A DNA stretch of 64,000 bases from Casuarius casuarius (lineage: Eukaryota; Chordata; Aves; Casuariiformes; Casuariidae), in the NCBI GenBank assembly GCA_003342895.1, contig PTFA01000020.1:6775644-6839643 (forward strand), read 5' to 3'. Below the pieces are notes generated by a model, which saw only the letters and a program-made list of their open reading frames with translations, did not search any database and was not told the origin of the DNA. Within the stretch, counting starts at the first letter, position 1. Every line of letters begins with the position of its first letter. Below are positions 26,011 through 38,634 of the stretch, piece after piece. A program made the position numbers and the translations under genes.

Positions 26011-27404
26011 CAAGAGCATTAGGGAATAAACAGAATCTCATTATAGTAGAATAGAATTATATACTGGATCCTATCATTTTTTTCATAAGAAATCAACAAG
26101 ACATTATTTTCTGGTATAAATGTGAGCAAGACACAAAAAAAAATGCATCTACATTAATAAATCAGAATTCAGGTTATGGAGTATTGGTAGATTCTCAAGG
26201 TGAATCACTTGCAGAACATCCAGATAGATTTTGGAGGAGTTTTATGAGAAATTGATAATGTTTTTGCGTTGTCATAATTCTAAAATAGATACGACTTACA
26301 GCCTTTAATAAGACAAAGTTTCTCATAACATGAAACAGAAATGCAGTAAGCTATTAAAATAATCTCAGATTTAAGAAGTTTCTTCCTGTAGCCTTAGTCA
26401 CTTTCAATAGATCAAGAAAAATATGCACGCTGGAGTCCCGATAATTGGGCCCCCTATGCCCCTATTCAAGTTTGCACATTATTCTCTCTGTGTTAATGAA
26501 AGAAACAAAAATTACACCCACAGTTAAAGGGTGAGAAGTGAGAACTGTTACAGGTGATTTTCTGGTAAGGTTTTCTGTGTGAGAGTCAAAGGTGTGGACA
26601 CCTGATGACAAAGCTTTTAGGGTCCCTTCTTAAAACAGCTCAAATCAGAAGGTGGGAAACTTTGCATTTGAGTGTTGCACAAGAACAATTTGAAATGTGC
26701 GCAAGATTCCACTTTACATCAGCTTGGGAAAAATGTAAAGAGGGTCATTACCACTTCAGCTTTCCAGGCCACAGGACTGACATATATCACGAGCAGAAGT
26801 GATGACTTAGCTACAGAAAAATGAAGTCCTGTACATTCGGACAAGCTAGACAAAGGAGAGACTACAGACAGCGTCTATCCTTGCTCGTCCAGTGATAATC
26901 AACTACCTTCTGTATCGACCTTTGCATCCGCAGCTTTGAGAAAGCAATTCTCGTTATTCGAAAAACGCAACAGGAAAAGTACTACACCAAATGGCCCTTT
27001 ATAGCACTTTCTTGGCAGTATTAAAAAAATAGTTACTATTGGGTGCTAGCAACTAACCTGGCACAGCTAGAAACAGCCTAGGAAAGGCTCCTCCAAGATA
27101 AGTTAGAGGCACGCTGCGGGCTAGGAGATCTGCACGCTGGTCCCTGCCCCAGAAAGAGGGGAGCGTAACTTCCCAGTGCTGCCCAGCTCGCTCACGATAG
27201 ACACTGGTCACAAACGGCGCCGGTTTTCCAGCGCTTGGGATGCTCGTTTCGGACGCCGCCGGCTGAGGAAAGGGAAGAGCCCGCCGCGGCCGCGAGGGGC
27301 CTTTCCCAACGGCTAACGGTCAACGGCCGGGGCCCAACGGTCACCGGGGTCAAGCGCAGGTGAAAGGGCGCCAGGTGGCGGGGCTGCCCGCGTGAGGAGA
27401 CACT

Positions 27405-27480
27405 GGGCCGGGCCGGGCCGGGCCGCCCTCGCCCCTGCCGCCGCGCACGGGCCGGGCCGGGCCGGGCCGCCCTCGCCGCG
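27405..27480. repeat. Duplicated GGGCC arrays in the LSM6 island
   Basis: Two runs of tandem GGGCC are each followed by GCCCTCGCC, separated by CCTGCCGCCGCGCAC. The unit looks locally duplicated. The G-runs could form G-quadruplexes on one strand. Confidence 0.8.
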
Positions 27481-27639
27481 CCTCTACCGCCGGGCCGCCA
27501 CTCGGCGCCGCCGCCAGGGGAGGCTGCGCCGCGCCGCACCGCGCCGCCCGGCCCCGCCTACCGTCGCCTCGCCAAACGCGCTCTTGCGTCGGGCGCCTTT
27601 TGTCCCGGCCGCCGCGCCGTAGCGGGGCGGTGCTGATTG

Positions 27640-27679
27640 GCCGCGAGCAGCGGGAAGGGGCGCAGGCGGCGCGCGGCGG
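27640..27679 (+). other. LSM6: Candidate non-coding LSM6 exon 1 (3' end defined, 5' end approximate)
   Basis: Because the ATG-containing exon opens with a splice acceptor, an upstream untranslated exon must exist. The best donor within the CpG island is GTGAGT at 27680, which would end exon 1 at 27679. The start given is only a guess. The nearby inverted CCAAT box is unusually close for an exon ending here, so initiation further upstream, or a different donor between 27,680 and 28,050, is possible. Confidence 0.4.
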
Positions 27680-28896
27680 GTGAGTGCGGCGGCCGTTGGG
27701 GCCCCACGGGCGGCAGGACCCTCCCTCGCCCCCTCCCGTCGCTCTGGGGACGGGCCCCGTCGCCTCGGGGCCGCGGAGCCGGGCCGGGCGGCAGGGGGTG
27801 CCTCAGCTCAGAGCAGCGTAGTGAAACGGCGAGCTTATTCGGTAAATAGAGCGGCGCTGGGAGGCTTTTTCCCGGCCGAATGCGTGCGCAAACGTGCGCC
27901 CACGGTTTTAGCCCCATTTTTTTCCCTGTTAGGTCCACGCAGAATTTTTTTATTTCCTCCTCTCCCCCTCCTCTTCCCGCCGTTGCAGCCGGAGCTGGGA
28001 AAATGAGTGCATCCAGCTGCGGGGGGGGAGGTCGGTGAGGGAAGCTGGGTGCCAGGTACCTGCTTTAGGTGTTCTGCTTCTTCGTAAGCATGTGGCAGCG
28101 AAGCTTCACGTTGCGTTCAGGGTTTCTGTCGTGAGCCTTTCTTCAGAAATACCTACCATTGTGCATATGCTGTCAACGTATCTTTAGGGGCTATTCTAGT
28201 TGTTTTTAAACACACACGAAAGCAGCAACTAAAAACAAAAACTGTGAATCCATAGTACAGATAAATTGGTAAGGCCAGTGGAGGCAGATCTTGCCCTGTT
28301 CTGTTCCTGTTCAGGCAGTGTGCCCGATACAGTACAAGCTATTTCAAAGCATGCGTGTGTGAAAGCCTTATCTATAAAATGTTATGCAAACAAGTATTAC
28401 ACTGTAAATATCACACGTGAAATTGTAAGATGCATGTTAATATGAAAATGAGTGAAAGTCTCAAAATGCTCATATTGAGGGAATATCTTGTTGCAATTTG
28501 CCACAGAAATCGAGCAACAAAAGGCTGACATAGTAATAGTGTCAACTCATCATTAGCACTATTTTCTACAATTAATTTAAAATGCAGAACAGCTGTTACT
28601 TAGACAAAATGACTTAAAATAACGTTAAAGCAGAAGTTGAGCAATACTAAATCAGGGCCTCATACCAAACTCTGCTTGTATGTTGTACCATGAATTTTTA
28701 AACCGCAGCATTCTTTCAGGCTTTTGCACAAGTTAATTGCAGTGCTTAATTCTAAACTTAGTGTAACTTAATTGACTTGTTTGAAGTCATCCTTTCAAAT
28801 TTACTCTTTGCTCATGTTTGTGTAACTGAGATCAAAATCCCTTCTCTTGTTGTTTCAGCTCAGAATTCTGTATGTAGAACATGTACTAGCTTCCTT

Positions 28897-28910
28897 CCCC
28901 CCCCCCCCCC
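28897..28910. repeat. Poly-C tract (14 C) in LSM6 intron 1
   Basis: An uninterrupted run of 14 C, prone to length error and polymorphism. Confidence 0.95.
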
Positions 28911-29263
28911 AAAGATAGGAAGCAGTTACTAATTATTCAGTAATTTTAGTAAATCCATTTCAACAAAGAAAAATTGAGGCCTTTGGCTACACTGGAAGTT
29001 TACAAGACATACAGCATGGCAAATGATTTTAAATCAAGGATTCCCGTCAAGAATTTTGGAAGTTATAAAAATGTCAAATGGAAGGTTTAATGCTATGGCT
29101 CTAGGAACTGTCTTTCCACCTCTCCCCTTAAGGTATTCCTTTTATCTCCTTTGATATTTTCTCCTACTTGAGAAGCAGGGGACTGCCTGTCTGTTTTGAG
29201 TGTTTAAAGTCTACATTTGAGTGTGTTACTTATCCAAATGTTTTTTCTCCCTTCTCTTCCCAG

Positions 29264-29376
29264 CCTACCGGGGCAGATCAAGATGAGTCTACGGAAGCAA
29301 ACCCCTAGTGACTTCCTAAAGCAAATCATTGGACGGCCAGTTGTTGTAAAATTAAATTCTGGAGTTGATTATCGAG
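29264..29376 (+). CDS. LSM6: LSM6 first coding exon (19 nt of 5' UTR, then codons 1-31 and part of 32)
   Basis: A pyrimidine-rich tract ending in CAG at 29261-29263 gives the acceptor. The ATG is at 29283 and the exon ends before a consensus GTAAGT donor at 29377. It encodes residues 1-31 and the first base of Gly32. Reading on past the donor loses similarity to Sm-like proteins at once and reaches a stop by 29405, which fixes the exon end. Confidence 0.95.
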
Positions 29377-32300
29377 GTAAGTTCTCCCTCTGTCTCCCAC
29401 ATTGAGTAAAGTCTATGATTTCATTGTCTGGGGAGGTTGGAACAGATGCAGTGCTTTGTAAAAGCAAAACAGTTTGATCCAAAATCTTGGAGTACGTGAA
29501 TATAGATCTTAGAATGGTGAGATAAGAAAAAAGAAAAAGATCAACTCTGGAGAAACTAATGAAAAGGAGGTGGATTTAGAAATTAAAATAACTTATCTAA
29601 ATCATTAGTGTCCTTAGTCACAGATGATTAGACTAGAGCCTTAAGATGATTCCAAGTTTCTAAACTGAGATTGGCTTGAATTACAATTCCTGAGATTTCC
29701 AGGCAGTCCCCTTTCCAGTTCTCTACTAGCCTGCTTGGTTAAAACTACCCTTTTCCTTCCCCTTCCTGTTCTCCAACTCCTCGTACACCTTGGTCCAGAA
29801 GAGCATTGAACAGTAAACTGTGCCTACCAAGCTACTAAACAGTCATACATGAGAGATGAAATGGAGTTATTTACGTTCTTTCTTAAACAACTGCCTAGAC
29901 TTGTGTTGCATCAAGGCTCACTGAGATGAAGAGAAGGCTTTTTCTGTTTGACTTTTGCTCCTGCATCTCCAGTGTGTTTTAAAGCAATCCAACAGTTTTA
30001 ATCCAGTACTCTTCAGCCCATTTGTAAATCTTCCTGAGCTGTATGTAGAATTGTAGTTTTCTTAAGTAGTAAATGAAACTTCTCTGTTCAGTGAAGTGTC
30101 CTACTCCTTTTAGGCTAAGACTGTCAGTTTGTCAGGTTGTTTTAATAGGATTCAAAATTAAACTAAAACTTTTCATGTATCTCCTCTTCAGTACAAGCTA
30201 GGCATTTTATTACGGAATGATTTAAATGTTATGGACCTGCTACAGACCACTGCTTCAGAGGTGTAATTCAGTCGGCTTCAGCTTGGTGCTTGTGAGAGGA
30301 GACTTGTTTGTGCTGTGATGAGGAATCTCTGTATTAGGACAGTTTTAAATTGTGATTGTTCGCTGACAGGGCAAGCAGCACCTTCTGATCCCTTCTGGTT
30401 CCTCTTTAGTGTCCCTCTTAGGTAACGATATTTGCAATCTGTTATTTCTTTGAGAAATAACAGAGAACCACATATTCTGAGCACTTCTAGGTGGGATCTG
30501 TGGCTGAAAAACTTTTTGCCCTTGTAAATTCTTTCTTGCAGGAGACTGTAGTAACAGCTGATTAAAGTCAACTAAAGCAAGTCATCATCTGCCTAAAAGT
30601 ACAGGGCTAAACTTGGTTTAGTTTTTGCATGCACTATTTTCTTTATGAACTATTTTCTTTTGGTACCAGTAAGATGCATCTGTAGTTGCTGTGGATGAAC
30701 CCTCAGCCTTCACCTTCACTAGGCCTGGGACTCTACTAGTTTAATATGCCTACAGTCAGGCCTAGAAAGACTCACCCCATAATTCCTTTATGCAGTGCTA
30801 TTTGGCATTGGATTTTTTTTCCTGTCTTCCTTATTTGTTCCCTCTGCTCCCTCCCTCCTTCCCACCAGCAGCCTCCTTTGATGTTATCCTGCCAGAGTGC
30901 AGTTAAAACAGTATGCTGTTCTCATTTGAAAAACACACAAAATTCATTTTCTACAGAAATCCAACCAACATTTGTGGAAAAAAAAAAAACCCAAACATTA
31001 AAAACCCCAGCATCTCAGGCTTTTATTGCAGATCTATCTAGATTCTGCCTCTAGGCTGTGTTGCTAATTCTGTGTCTGTACCTCCACCCTCCTAGCCACT
31101 GTAATGTACAAACATGACCCAATACAAGTGTTGCTGTGTAGCTGTAAAATATCTTGATTTTCTGCCACGGGCATGCACACATCTAAGGGAAAAAGCCTTG
31201 GGAAAGAGCACAGGTAATCAGTGGTAAATTAATATGTATGATTTCTATGTGTAGAGATGGATATGTATATGGAACTGAAGATAAAGTAATAGCCTGGGTG
31301 GGCTATGACAAGATTTGATGCCATTACTGGCCTGAGAGTAGAGAAAATACAAAGGGAAGGGAGAAGAGAGTGAAACAAGCATGAATGCACTCTAGGAACA
31401 AAAGAGTCTGAAAATACTGCTATTTATGGCCCAGTGAATTGATAGCTTAAAAAAAAACCACAGTCCAATTACAATTTTGGACAGACAGTTTTTTGCTTAC
31501 TATTGTTACTTGGAACACTCAGGATTACTGGAGTGAGAGTTCTGACTTTCATTTTGTTTGGTTTTTTGTGCATTTAATAGCACTTTGTGAGCAGTCATTT
31601 TTTCCTGTTTGTGTGGCAACAGAGGAAAGAAAAACACATACAAGAAAATAACATTCCCCCAACGATTACACATTGGCAGGAGAACTGAAATTCTTAATTA
31701 TTTAATGGAAGATGTTACAGTAACACTTCTGAAAAATAAGACTATGTCCTGGAGGAGGATTCTGACTGGAGTTCTCCCCCACTCCCTATGTACAGCCAAT
31801 ACACATTATTTCTCAAATTTTAATGCAAGGTGCTTTCCAAACAAAAGTATAATTTTAGTAGTATTGTCTATGTGTGTAAAGATGAAGTGGGAAAAACACA
31901 CAGGCAAGACTGAGATAATAAATACAGCTTGTTTTAAGTTGTTTTTATGTGCATGATTAACAAATCAGATTGCATTCTCTGAGCAGTTCTCTGATTCTTT
32001 ACATCTATTTACCCCTACATTCAGTTTCTTACATAAATAATCTGTTTGTTCATCGGATAAGTTAAATTTGTAGGTGGCTGTGGTTCTGATCCACTGCAAT
32101 GCTCTTACTGGTGGGTGTAAATACTGAAGAAGGATTTTGAATAAGGAATGTGCCACCATACTGCCAGCACATAGGAAGTACTGTTTGAACAAGATACAGC
32201 CTGAACAGGGGCTACAAGAAGTGAGAATATAAATACTTCTCATAAAAACAGTGCTATCCAAATATTCCTTTTCTGGACCAAAAGAATATCAGATATTACA

Positions 32301-34627
32301 AAAGCAGAGAATATTTTTGATGTGCAGTTATTAAACAGTATAATTTTATATTTGTGGGAAGATTTCAGTGTCGTTTGAAAACACTTTGCCTGTGGGAAAT
32401 TATATTGAATTTTGTTTACACAAAAACAAAGGCTTGCAGCCAACGTTCTTGTAGATTTGTAGGCATGAAAATAAGAAATATGAAAAACTGTGTATGGTGT
32501 CCTTTATTAAAAGGGCTATTTTTCAGATAAATACCTGACAAATATTAATGAAAACTTGATTTACATAGTCTTGTCCTTAGCTTAGTCAGTTACAATTAAT
32601 GTCACAGGTTCTTTTCAGGTAAGTGACTGAAAACACAAGCAAGAAGAGACTTCTTAAACTTTCGAAGTGGAAGTCTTTGATCTTTTAAAAGTCATGCCTC
32701 AATGATCCCCCCTCCTTCTCCCCCACCCCTCCCATATCAAGTGATGATAAAATTGCTACTAGAGCCTGGGGTTCCTCACTCCTAACTTAACTCTTTTAAG
32801 AAGACCGACCAACTGTCTCATCCGGAAAAGCTTGGATTTTTGTTGGGAAGATAATTTTTTTGTACTGTTCAAATCCCATGTGTTTTTAGTTATTTCAAGA
32901 TATGTTTAAGTTGATTCACTTTTAAACTGTCACTCTCTTCAGGTGTCCTGGCTTGCCTGGATGGGTATATGAATATAGCTCTAGAACAGACAGAAGAATA
33001 TGTAAATGGACAATTAAAGAACAAGTATGGGGACGCATTTATTCGAGGAAATAATGGTAACTCTTTCTCCCTGTATTATTGCTCATAAGAAGATCGTGTT
33101 TGATCTTTATTTCTGAATTTGAGGAGTGGCTGAGGTGTAAGTGGCTGCCTGTAGGCTTTCTTGGAAACCTTAATATATTTATTTTCTGTAGTGCCTCTTT
33201 TCAGTGTCTGTGCTCCTCATCATTCCTATGTTCCTTTTTCTCTCTGAACCTGAAGTTCTTTTAGAGAAGCATGCCCTTTTCTGGCCTTCCTTAGAACTCA
33301 ATTTCCTGTTGTCTGGCAGGTTTACCCTTGTGTACTTACTGCCTGCTTAGGTGGCCTCTGCTCCATAGAAGTTCAAGTTTTGCTAAGTAAATTATTTTGT
33401 AAATTTAGGATACAGTACAGATATTGATAGCAGAAAATCATGCTAATACTTAGACTTCAGTATTGAGCCTTTGAATGTCCCAGTGTAGTGGGTGGATTTC
33501 AGTCCACTTCCAGGACAATTAACATCCTGCTCCACTACAAGACAGACTTGCTTTTAACTATAGATAGAAGAGCACCCCAGGCTGCTGAAATAGGACTGTG
33601 GTGTCAGACCCTTAGCTGTGCTGTAATAGCAGGCATGGTAGGGAGAAGAATATCTAAAAATAAACAGAGGTTCACAAGTCAGATGTGAAGAGACTGGTGG
33701 AGAAGGTAAATGAAGCAGAGTAGGACCAAGCTACTCAAGAAGAAAATGGAGGGAGGGAAAGAGGGAATAAAAAGAATCAAGAACTGAATTCCATGGTACA
33801 TAAAGAGTCAAGGAGAACATGGTAGCAGTGTGAAAGACATTATACTGTCATGGAAGGAGGAACAATCCTTGAGTAAGGCCAAGATTTCTTGCAAGGAATT
33901 CGGATTATTAAAATAAGGAGTGCAGTGACAGAGAGCTCCAGAGAGCTGGAGAATCAATTATGGAAATAATTTATTATAAAAAAAACAAATGGATGAGAGA
34001 CAGAAGGCTGAAGAACAGGCTGAGCAGAGAAGTGAGACATCACAGGTATAGTAGCATGATTCGTGTAATTTCCTGTTGTGAGTATTCAAAATGCATTTTT
34101 CATAGTTCTAACCCAAAGGGAAAACACTCCTAAAAAGCATATGGGAGATGATGTTCTGGTATCACCAGTAAAGTAGGTGGAATATGTCAGCTGCTGTTAC
34201 ATTAGCTTTGCCATAAGTGCTTGGGATTTCCACCTTTTGTTGGAACATCAGAACTTTTGTGTCTGACGCCCTTAATCTCTGCTGCTTAGAAACTCTCTCA
34301 TGCATTCCTCGGTAATGCTGCAGGATAGCTGGCTGTAGTTTCCCTCTGTTCAGCCTACATCTGTTGGGGTGTGCGGTTTGGCTATGAATATAATACTGAA
34401 ACAAAATAGTATATAATGTGTAAATTTGATAGCATTTCTTGAAACCTGATTTTACAAATGTCCTGACTTTGCTTCATGCTGAATAGGATTCATTATGCTT
34501 TTATTTTACTAAGCAATGAAAATTAAATGAACAGGCTTCTGTACCTTATTTACCAAGGCGCTCTTATGTGTGTCACTTTCTCCTTTTCACAGTACTGTAC
34601 ATAAGCACACAGAAGAGGAGGATGTGA
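29283..34627 (+). CDS. LSM6: LSM6, U6 snRNA-associated Sm-like protein (3 coding exons)
   Basis: The spliced CDS joins 29283-29376, 32943-33056 and 34593-34627: 243 nt, 80 codons plus stop, the usual length for this family. Seen: MSLRKQTPSDFLKQIIGRPV at the N-terminus; an Sm1 motif (about residues 17-52) with the RNA-contacting D38-G-Y-M-N42; an Sm2 motif (about 60-75) with I65-R-G-N; and a basic end, QKRRM. All junctions are GT/AG and both introns are phase 1, so the frame closes without adjustment. The start is the first ATG of the exon and gives the conserved N-terminus. Known for the family: LSM6 sits in the nuclear LSm2-8 ring, which binds the U6 snRNA 3' end, and in the cytoplasmic LSm1-7 ring, which promotes decapping and 5'-3' decay. 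The gene looks intact and is driven from the CpG island at 27.2-27.8 kb. Confidence 0.97.
29377..32942 (+). other. LSM6 intron between coding exons 1 and 2
   Basis: About 3.6 kb of AT-rich intron with GT/AG ends. I see no embedded gene and no clear repeat. Confidence 0.8.
32943..33056 (+). CDS. LSM6: LSM6 second coding exon (Sm1-Sm2 core)
   Basis: The acceptor follows a long pyrimidine tract ending TTCAG at 32942, and the donor GTAACT begins at 33057. The exon completes Gly32 and encodes VLACLDGYMNIALEQTEEYV and onward to the IRGNN motif. It therefore carries the RNA-contacting residues of both Sm motifs. Length is 114 nt, phase 1 at both ends. Confidence 0.96.
34593..34627 (+). CDS. LSM6: LSM6 terminal coding exon
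   Basis: The acceptor is TTTTCACAG ending at 34592. Together with the last base of the previous exon it encodes VLYISTQKRRM and then TGA at 34625-34627. The 3' UTR follows directly. Confidence 0.95.
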
Positions 34628-34840
34628 AGATGCCGGGAGGAGGCTTTTGTGCTTCTGAACCTCTCTGAATTGATGAGCCCTATTTGATTTGTAGTTAATA
34701 ATTGACAGGTGAAATAAACAGGTGTTTAATTTTTTTTTTTATAAATATAAACCAGTGTAAACTTCTGGAATGTTTTTGTTTCAGTTTCAAAGCATTGCTT
34801 TGTTCCACTGTATAGAAAAAAAATAAAAATGAAGTATGTA
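34628..34840 (+). other. LSM6: LSM6 3' UTR with two candidate polyadenylation signals
   Basis: Two canonical AATAAA hexamers lie downstream of the stop, at 34713-34718 and 34822-34827. The UTR end is inferred from these signals only, so either or both could be used. A T-rich stretch follows the first hexamer at 34729-34741. Confidence 0.55.
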
Positions 34841-37800
34841 GTAGTGCTGCAAGACTAATTCAAAGCAACAGCTCATTTGATTGGAAAGTAAGCAAGTGCT
34901 GCATAATTGCAAATCGGAGCCTTGTGTTGATGGTAAAACTATAGTTTAACTGAGGTTAGGAAGGGATAAACTAATGTTTTGGTGAAAATGACATGTCCCT
35001 TTTGGAAAACAGAGGGTCAGTTTTAAATACCAAACTGTGGTAAGAGTCATCAGGTAAAAAGTTCAGCTGCTGACTGTTAAATTAGCCAAAAAATCTTGAA
35101 CTGTGGATTTGAATCAGGGGATGTAACAGTGACACTTAAACAATAGGGGTGGAGAAAGAATTGAATCAAATGGAAGAAAAGCCCTAAGGGGTAGTGCTGT
35201 GCCAGCTGTGGGAGTCGGTCACCAGTGAAAAGCTCTCAGTTGGTATGCCAGCACAGCTAGCAGCCGCTTTCATGTCCTACCTCTGCTTCCCGCTCCCTCT
35301 GCACCCCCTCATAGTTTTTTTTTTTTTTCTTTTTTGCATGTGTCTACAAAACACAAAGAACTTACTCAATATAAAGCAATTTTAACTAATATCTAAAGGT
35401 ATTCCTGAAAACAGACAGGGAATCTAAAAAAACAAAAACCAAAAACCTCTTACGTAAACATATCGTATATCCTGTTGAAATAGTCCATTCTTATTCTCCC
35501 CTCTCCTTCCCCCCAACCTAGTACCATACATATACTCTCTTTCTTTACTTGCTAGCCAGAAATGTGAATGAATATGTTGAGTTCAGTGAGTAAATCCAGT
35601 TCAGTTTTACATAGATGCTTCTACCAGTTTGTAAAATATATTTTCTCCTTTTATTTGCAGTCAGCCAAGAAGCAAAGTATGGATGTTGAGATACTTCTTA
35701 GTCCAAGTGACACTGCACTTAACACCCAGATTTTCAGAATGTTTTCTTGTTGCTCAGGACAAAGTTACAACTTTGGTATTATGCCTTGTGGTGAGGTTAT
35801 TTACCCTTTTTTTTTTTTTTTTTTAAATGAGTTTTCTGAAGCCCTGCTTTATTCTTTGGGCAGTTTGTGTTGCCTTTAGGAACAAGAAATATTTCTAATT
35901 GTGGATGAATGAACACAAGACAATTGTGTGACTGTAACATTGGTCCATTCTTTCCAAGTACCAATAGCTCTAATGCAAATAGGATATAGTAACATTTCAG
36001 TTATCCAAGGGAGGGAATGCAGGTTGCTTTTTTTTTTTTTTTTTAAATAATGATCAGGGTATAATTCCAAATTATTTTGCAATTAATAGTTAACCTTTCT
36101 ACATTAAGTACTTCAGAAACCTCTACAGAGCACACAAATAGAGACACCACTTTACAATATGCTTCAATAATATATCATTTTTTGACAAGGGCTTGAAAAG
36201 GGTCCAGGATGTAAGTACAAATCACCAATTTACTCTTCTGTAAGTGACTTCTCTAAAAAAGAGAAAGATGTGCCTCCAAGAGGAGCATGCAGTTTCTCAT
36301 CTGTTTTGTCATTTATGTACAGCTGGCAGGTTACTGTGTCCTTTCATTCCCTGTTTTAAGAGTAGTTAGTGCTATTTATTCTTTCTCTCTTCCTCCTCCA
36401 CCTTTCTTCCCCTTATCCACCTATCCAACTGTGGCTACATATTTCACATAAGATTTGCTTTATTCCCAAGACTTTGCATCTCTAATTTTGTAACTGTAGT
36501 TCTGTTTCTACAAGCCTAGTTACAGAACAGCTTTCAATTGTGATCCGCTACTTCAAAAGGTAGTTTTGAAATATCATCTAAATGCATGGTCTGCTCACCC
36601 ATATTAAACACTGAACTTTGTAAATACTCTGTAGTTTAAATGCTGAGATTTTTTAATGTAATCTAGATCATTAATTTGATGAAATGAATGAAGTAGGGAG
36701 TATTATTTCAGTGGTGAAAAATGTATCGGGCACTACTCACCATTTGAGGTAGATAAGAAATGTCATGTTAAAGAGGAACCATTGCAATCCATATTTAAAT
36801 TTCAAAAGAAAAGGAATTAAACATCTAATTTGCACAATTGCTGACCTTTATGTACATACTGCAAGCCTTAATTCAATTTTCAGCCCCTGTGTTTAAATGA
36901 AGTGAATATTTAATCTTGTTTTCAATTAGGCATTATAATGTTTGGATATAGTTCATTTAAAGTTGGTTAGAACATTCATCTTGGATTTATTTTACTTATT
37001 TTTTAGATTTTGTTTTCACTTACTATGTTCTGGATCACAACATACCAGTTGTAAGTAAATCAGACACTGTGGACAGTCAGTATCCAACATTTAAGGTGAA
37101 CTATCCCATTATATATGTTTGTAAACATGAAAGTAGTGTATTTCAGAAACTGTTGATACTTAAAAATGACTCAACCTAATTTATAAAATTCTCTTTCTGT
37201 TGGGAGAAGGACCAAGAGTGACTACATGCACTTTCTATATTCTTAAAATTTCTATACTTACAATTCTTACAATTTTCTATACTCTTTCTGTACTCTTACT
37301 CTTCTTAAAAGCATATCTTCACATACAGAGACAATATTAGATACTAATGCTCATGCCCTTCATGTTATTTAGTTTACTATATTGTAATCCTCTTGCCCCA
37401 GTATTTGTGTATAAAGCAATTTTCCTTGTGGATTGAGCAGACAGTATATCATAATTAGTTGAAAAAATGTCTAGTGAGTCTAGGTGAGGACTGAAAATGA
37501 CACATTCCTTTAGCAATTTAAAAGCACTTGTCCATAGGAGAAATCACTTGTCTTAGAAAAGAGCATCCAAAATTAACAAACAAAAAATTTCATGTGGTTC
37601 AAAGAATAAAGCTGTGTTTATGTACCTAAGTAGTAATTTTATGTGATGGGATCACTTCAGAAACAAAGGCCATTCAGCCACTGCCCCCCTCCTAACCCCT
37701 TCTCAAGCTTTCAGTTCAGACAGCCTCTAGAAGAACAGTAACTCTGGATATGCTAAATCCCCTCATCCAGTGTAAAAGCTTCTCATAAAAATCAAAATTG

Positions 37801-38614
37801 AAAAGCCAAACTAAGTCACATCTCCTTACACAAGAGCCTAGCCAGGAGTGACAATGCACCCTATTCTATGGGAGCAAAAGAAAGCAAGGCAGGAGGAAGG
37901 GACTAAATACTTACTGGGTGGTGGAGGGGTCTGTGCAGTCAGAAGTCAGGTTACTACTGAGGCCTGCAGCACCCTCAAGTGCCTCTATATAAAGGGAGCA
38001 GAGCATGCTAGGAAAGGTTTGCTTTAAAGGCATATTCACTGATGACCAGTCAGTTTTACAATTTGTTTGCCACCTGGTTCCTAGTTTGAAGGGAATTGTA
38101 TGAAAACTGCTCTGTACATTATTTATTTGAATTCTTTCCATCTTTTTTATGATGTTAAAATGACAAAACAGCTATCCAGAATCCATTTGGATATTACTTG
38201 CCCATTAAGTCTTAAGGTTCATACTCAGTTCTAAAACCAGGTTTTGCAACACCCTTAGCCTGACAAATGTAGATTTAAGCTGCATTGTTCACAATAGTCA
38301 AAAATGTGTGGAAGCATTTTCAAGTTGACAGTCTTAGAACATTTGAATGATTGTACCAAAGCAATGTCTGCATCTCTGAGGTGCCAACCCATGCCTGCGG
38401 CTAGTTCCAGCTCATTGTCGTTTTTGAAAGCAAATAAATTGCAGAGCCAGTAGTTTTAAAGTCTGAAGTTCCTGTGCCAAACTGTTCTCCAAGGCAGAGG
38501 AATTGGACAAGAGTAAGCTTTTCCTGACCTGTGCAGCTTATGGTACCAAATAAAAGTTTTTTTAGGCTGAATTTTTGAGCGAATGAGGCTCACGAGGCCA
38601 CATTATATATTGGA

Positions 38615-38634
38615 TGTGTGTGTGTGTGTGTGTG
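38615..38634. repeat. (TG)10 microsatellite
   Basis: Ten uninterrupted TG units sit in the LSM6-REELD1 intergenic region. Confidence 0.95.

Larger units (their letters stand above)
1..27200. other. Gene desert upstream of LSM6
   Basis: Apart from the repeats and the CpG-rich segment listed separately, I see no coding exon, tRNA or other RNA gene here. Open frames are short and lack splice context or recognisable domains. By synteny the flanking gene on the left should be ZNF827, but no zinc-finger exon lies inside the window. Confidence 0.6.
27230..27850. promoter_or_regulatory. LSM6: CpG island promoter of LSM6
   Basis: This stretch is very rich in C+G and in CpG dinucleotides, in sharp contrast to AT-rich DNA on both sides. 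It lies about 1.5 kb upstream of the first LSM6 coding exon. Visible elements are an inverted CCAAT box (ATTGG) at 27636-27640, four AACGG motifs at 27308-27340, and GGGCC arrays at 27405-27420 and 27449-27468. There is no TATA box, as expected for a broad housekeeping promoter. The CCAAT orientation and the extent of CpG-rich DNA leftward would also allow divergent minus-strand transcription. Confidence 0.85.

Noticed and set aside
27192..28006. Frames up to 126 codons in the LSM6 CpG island
   Set aside because: Low-complexity Arg/Pro/Ala/Gly translations in all frames, explained by GC and CpG composition.
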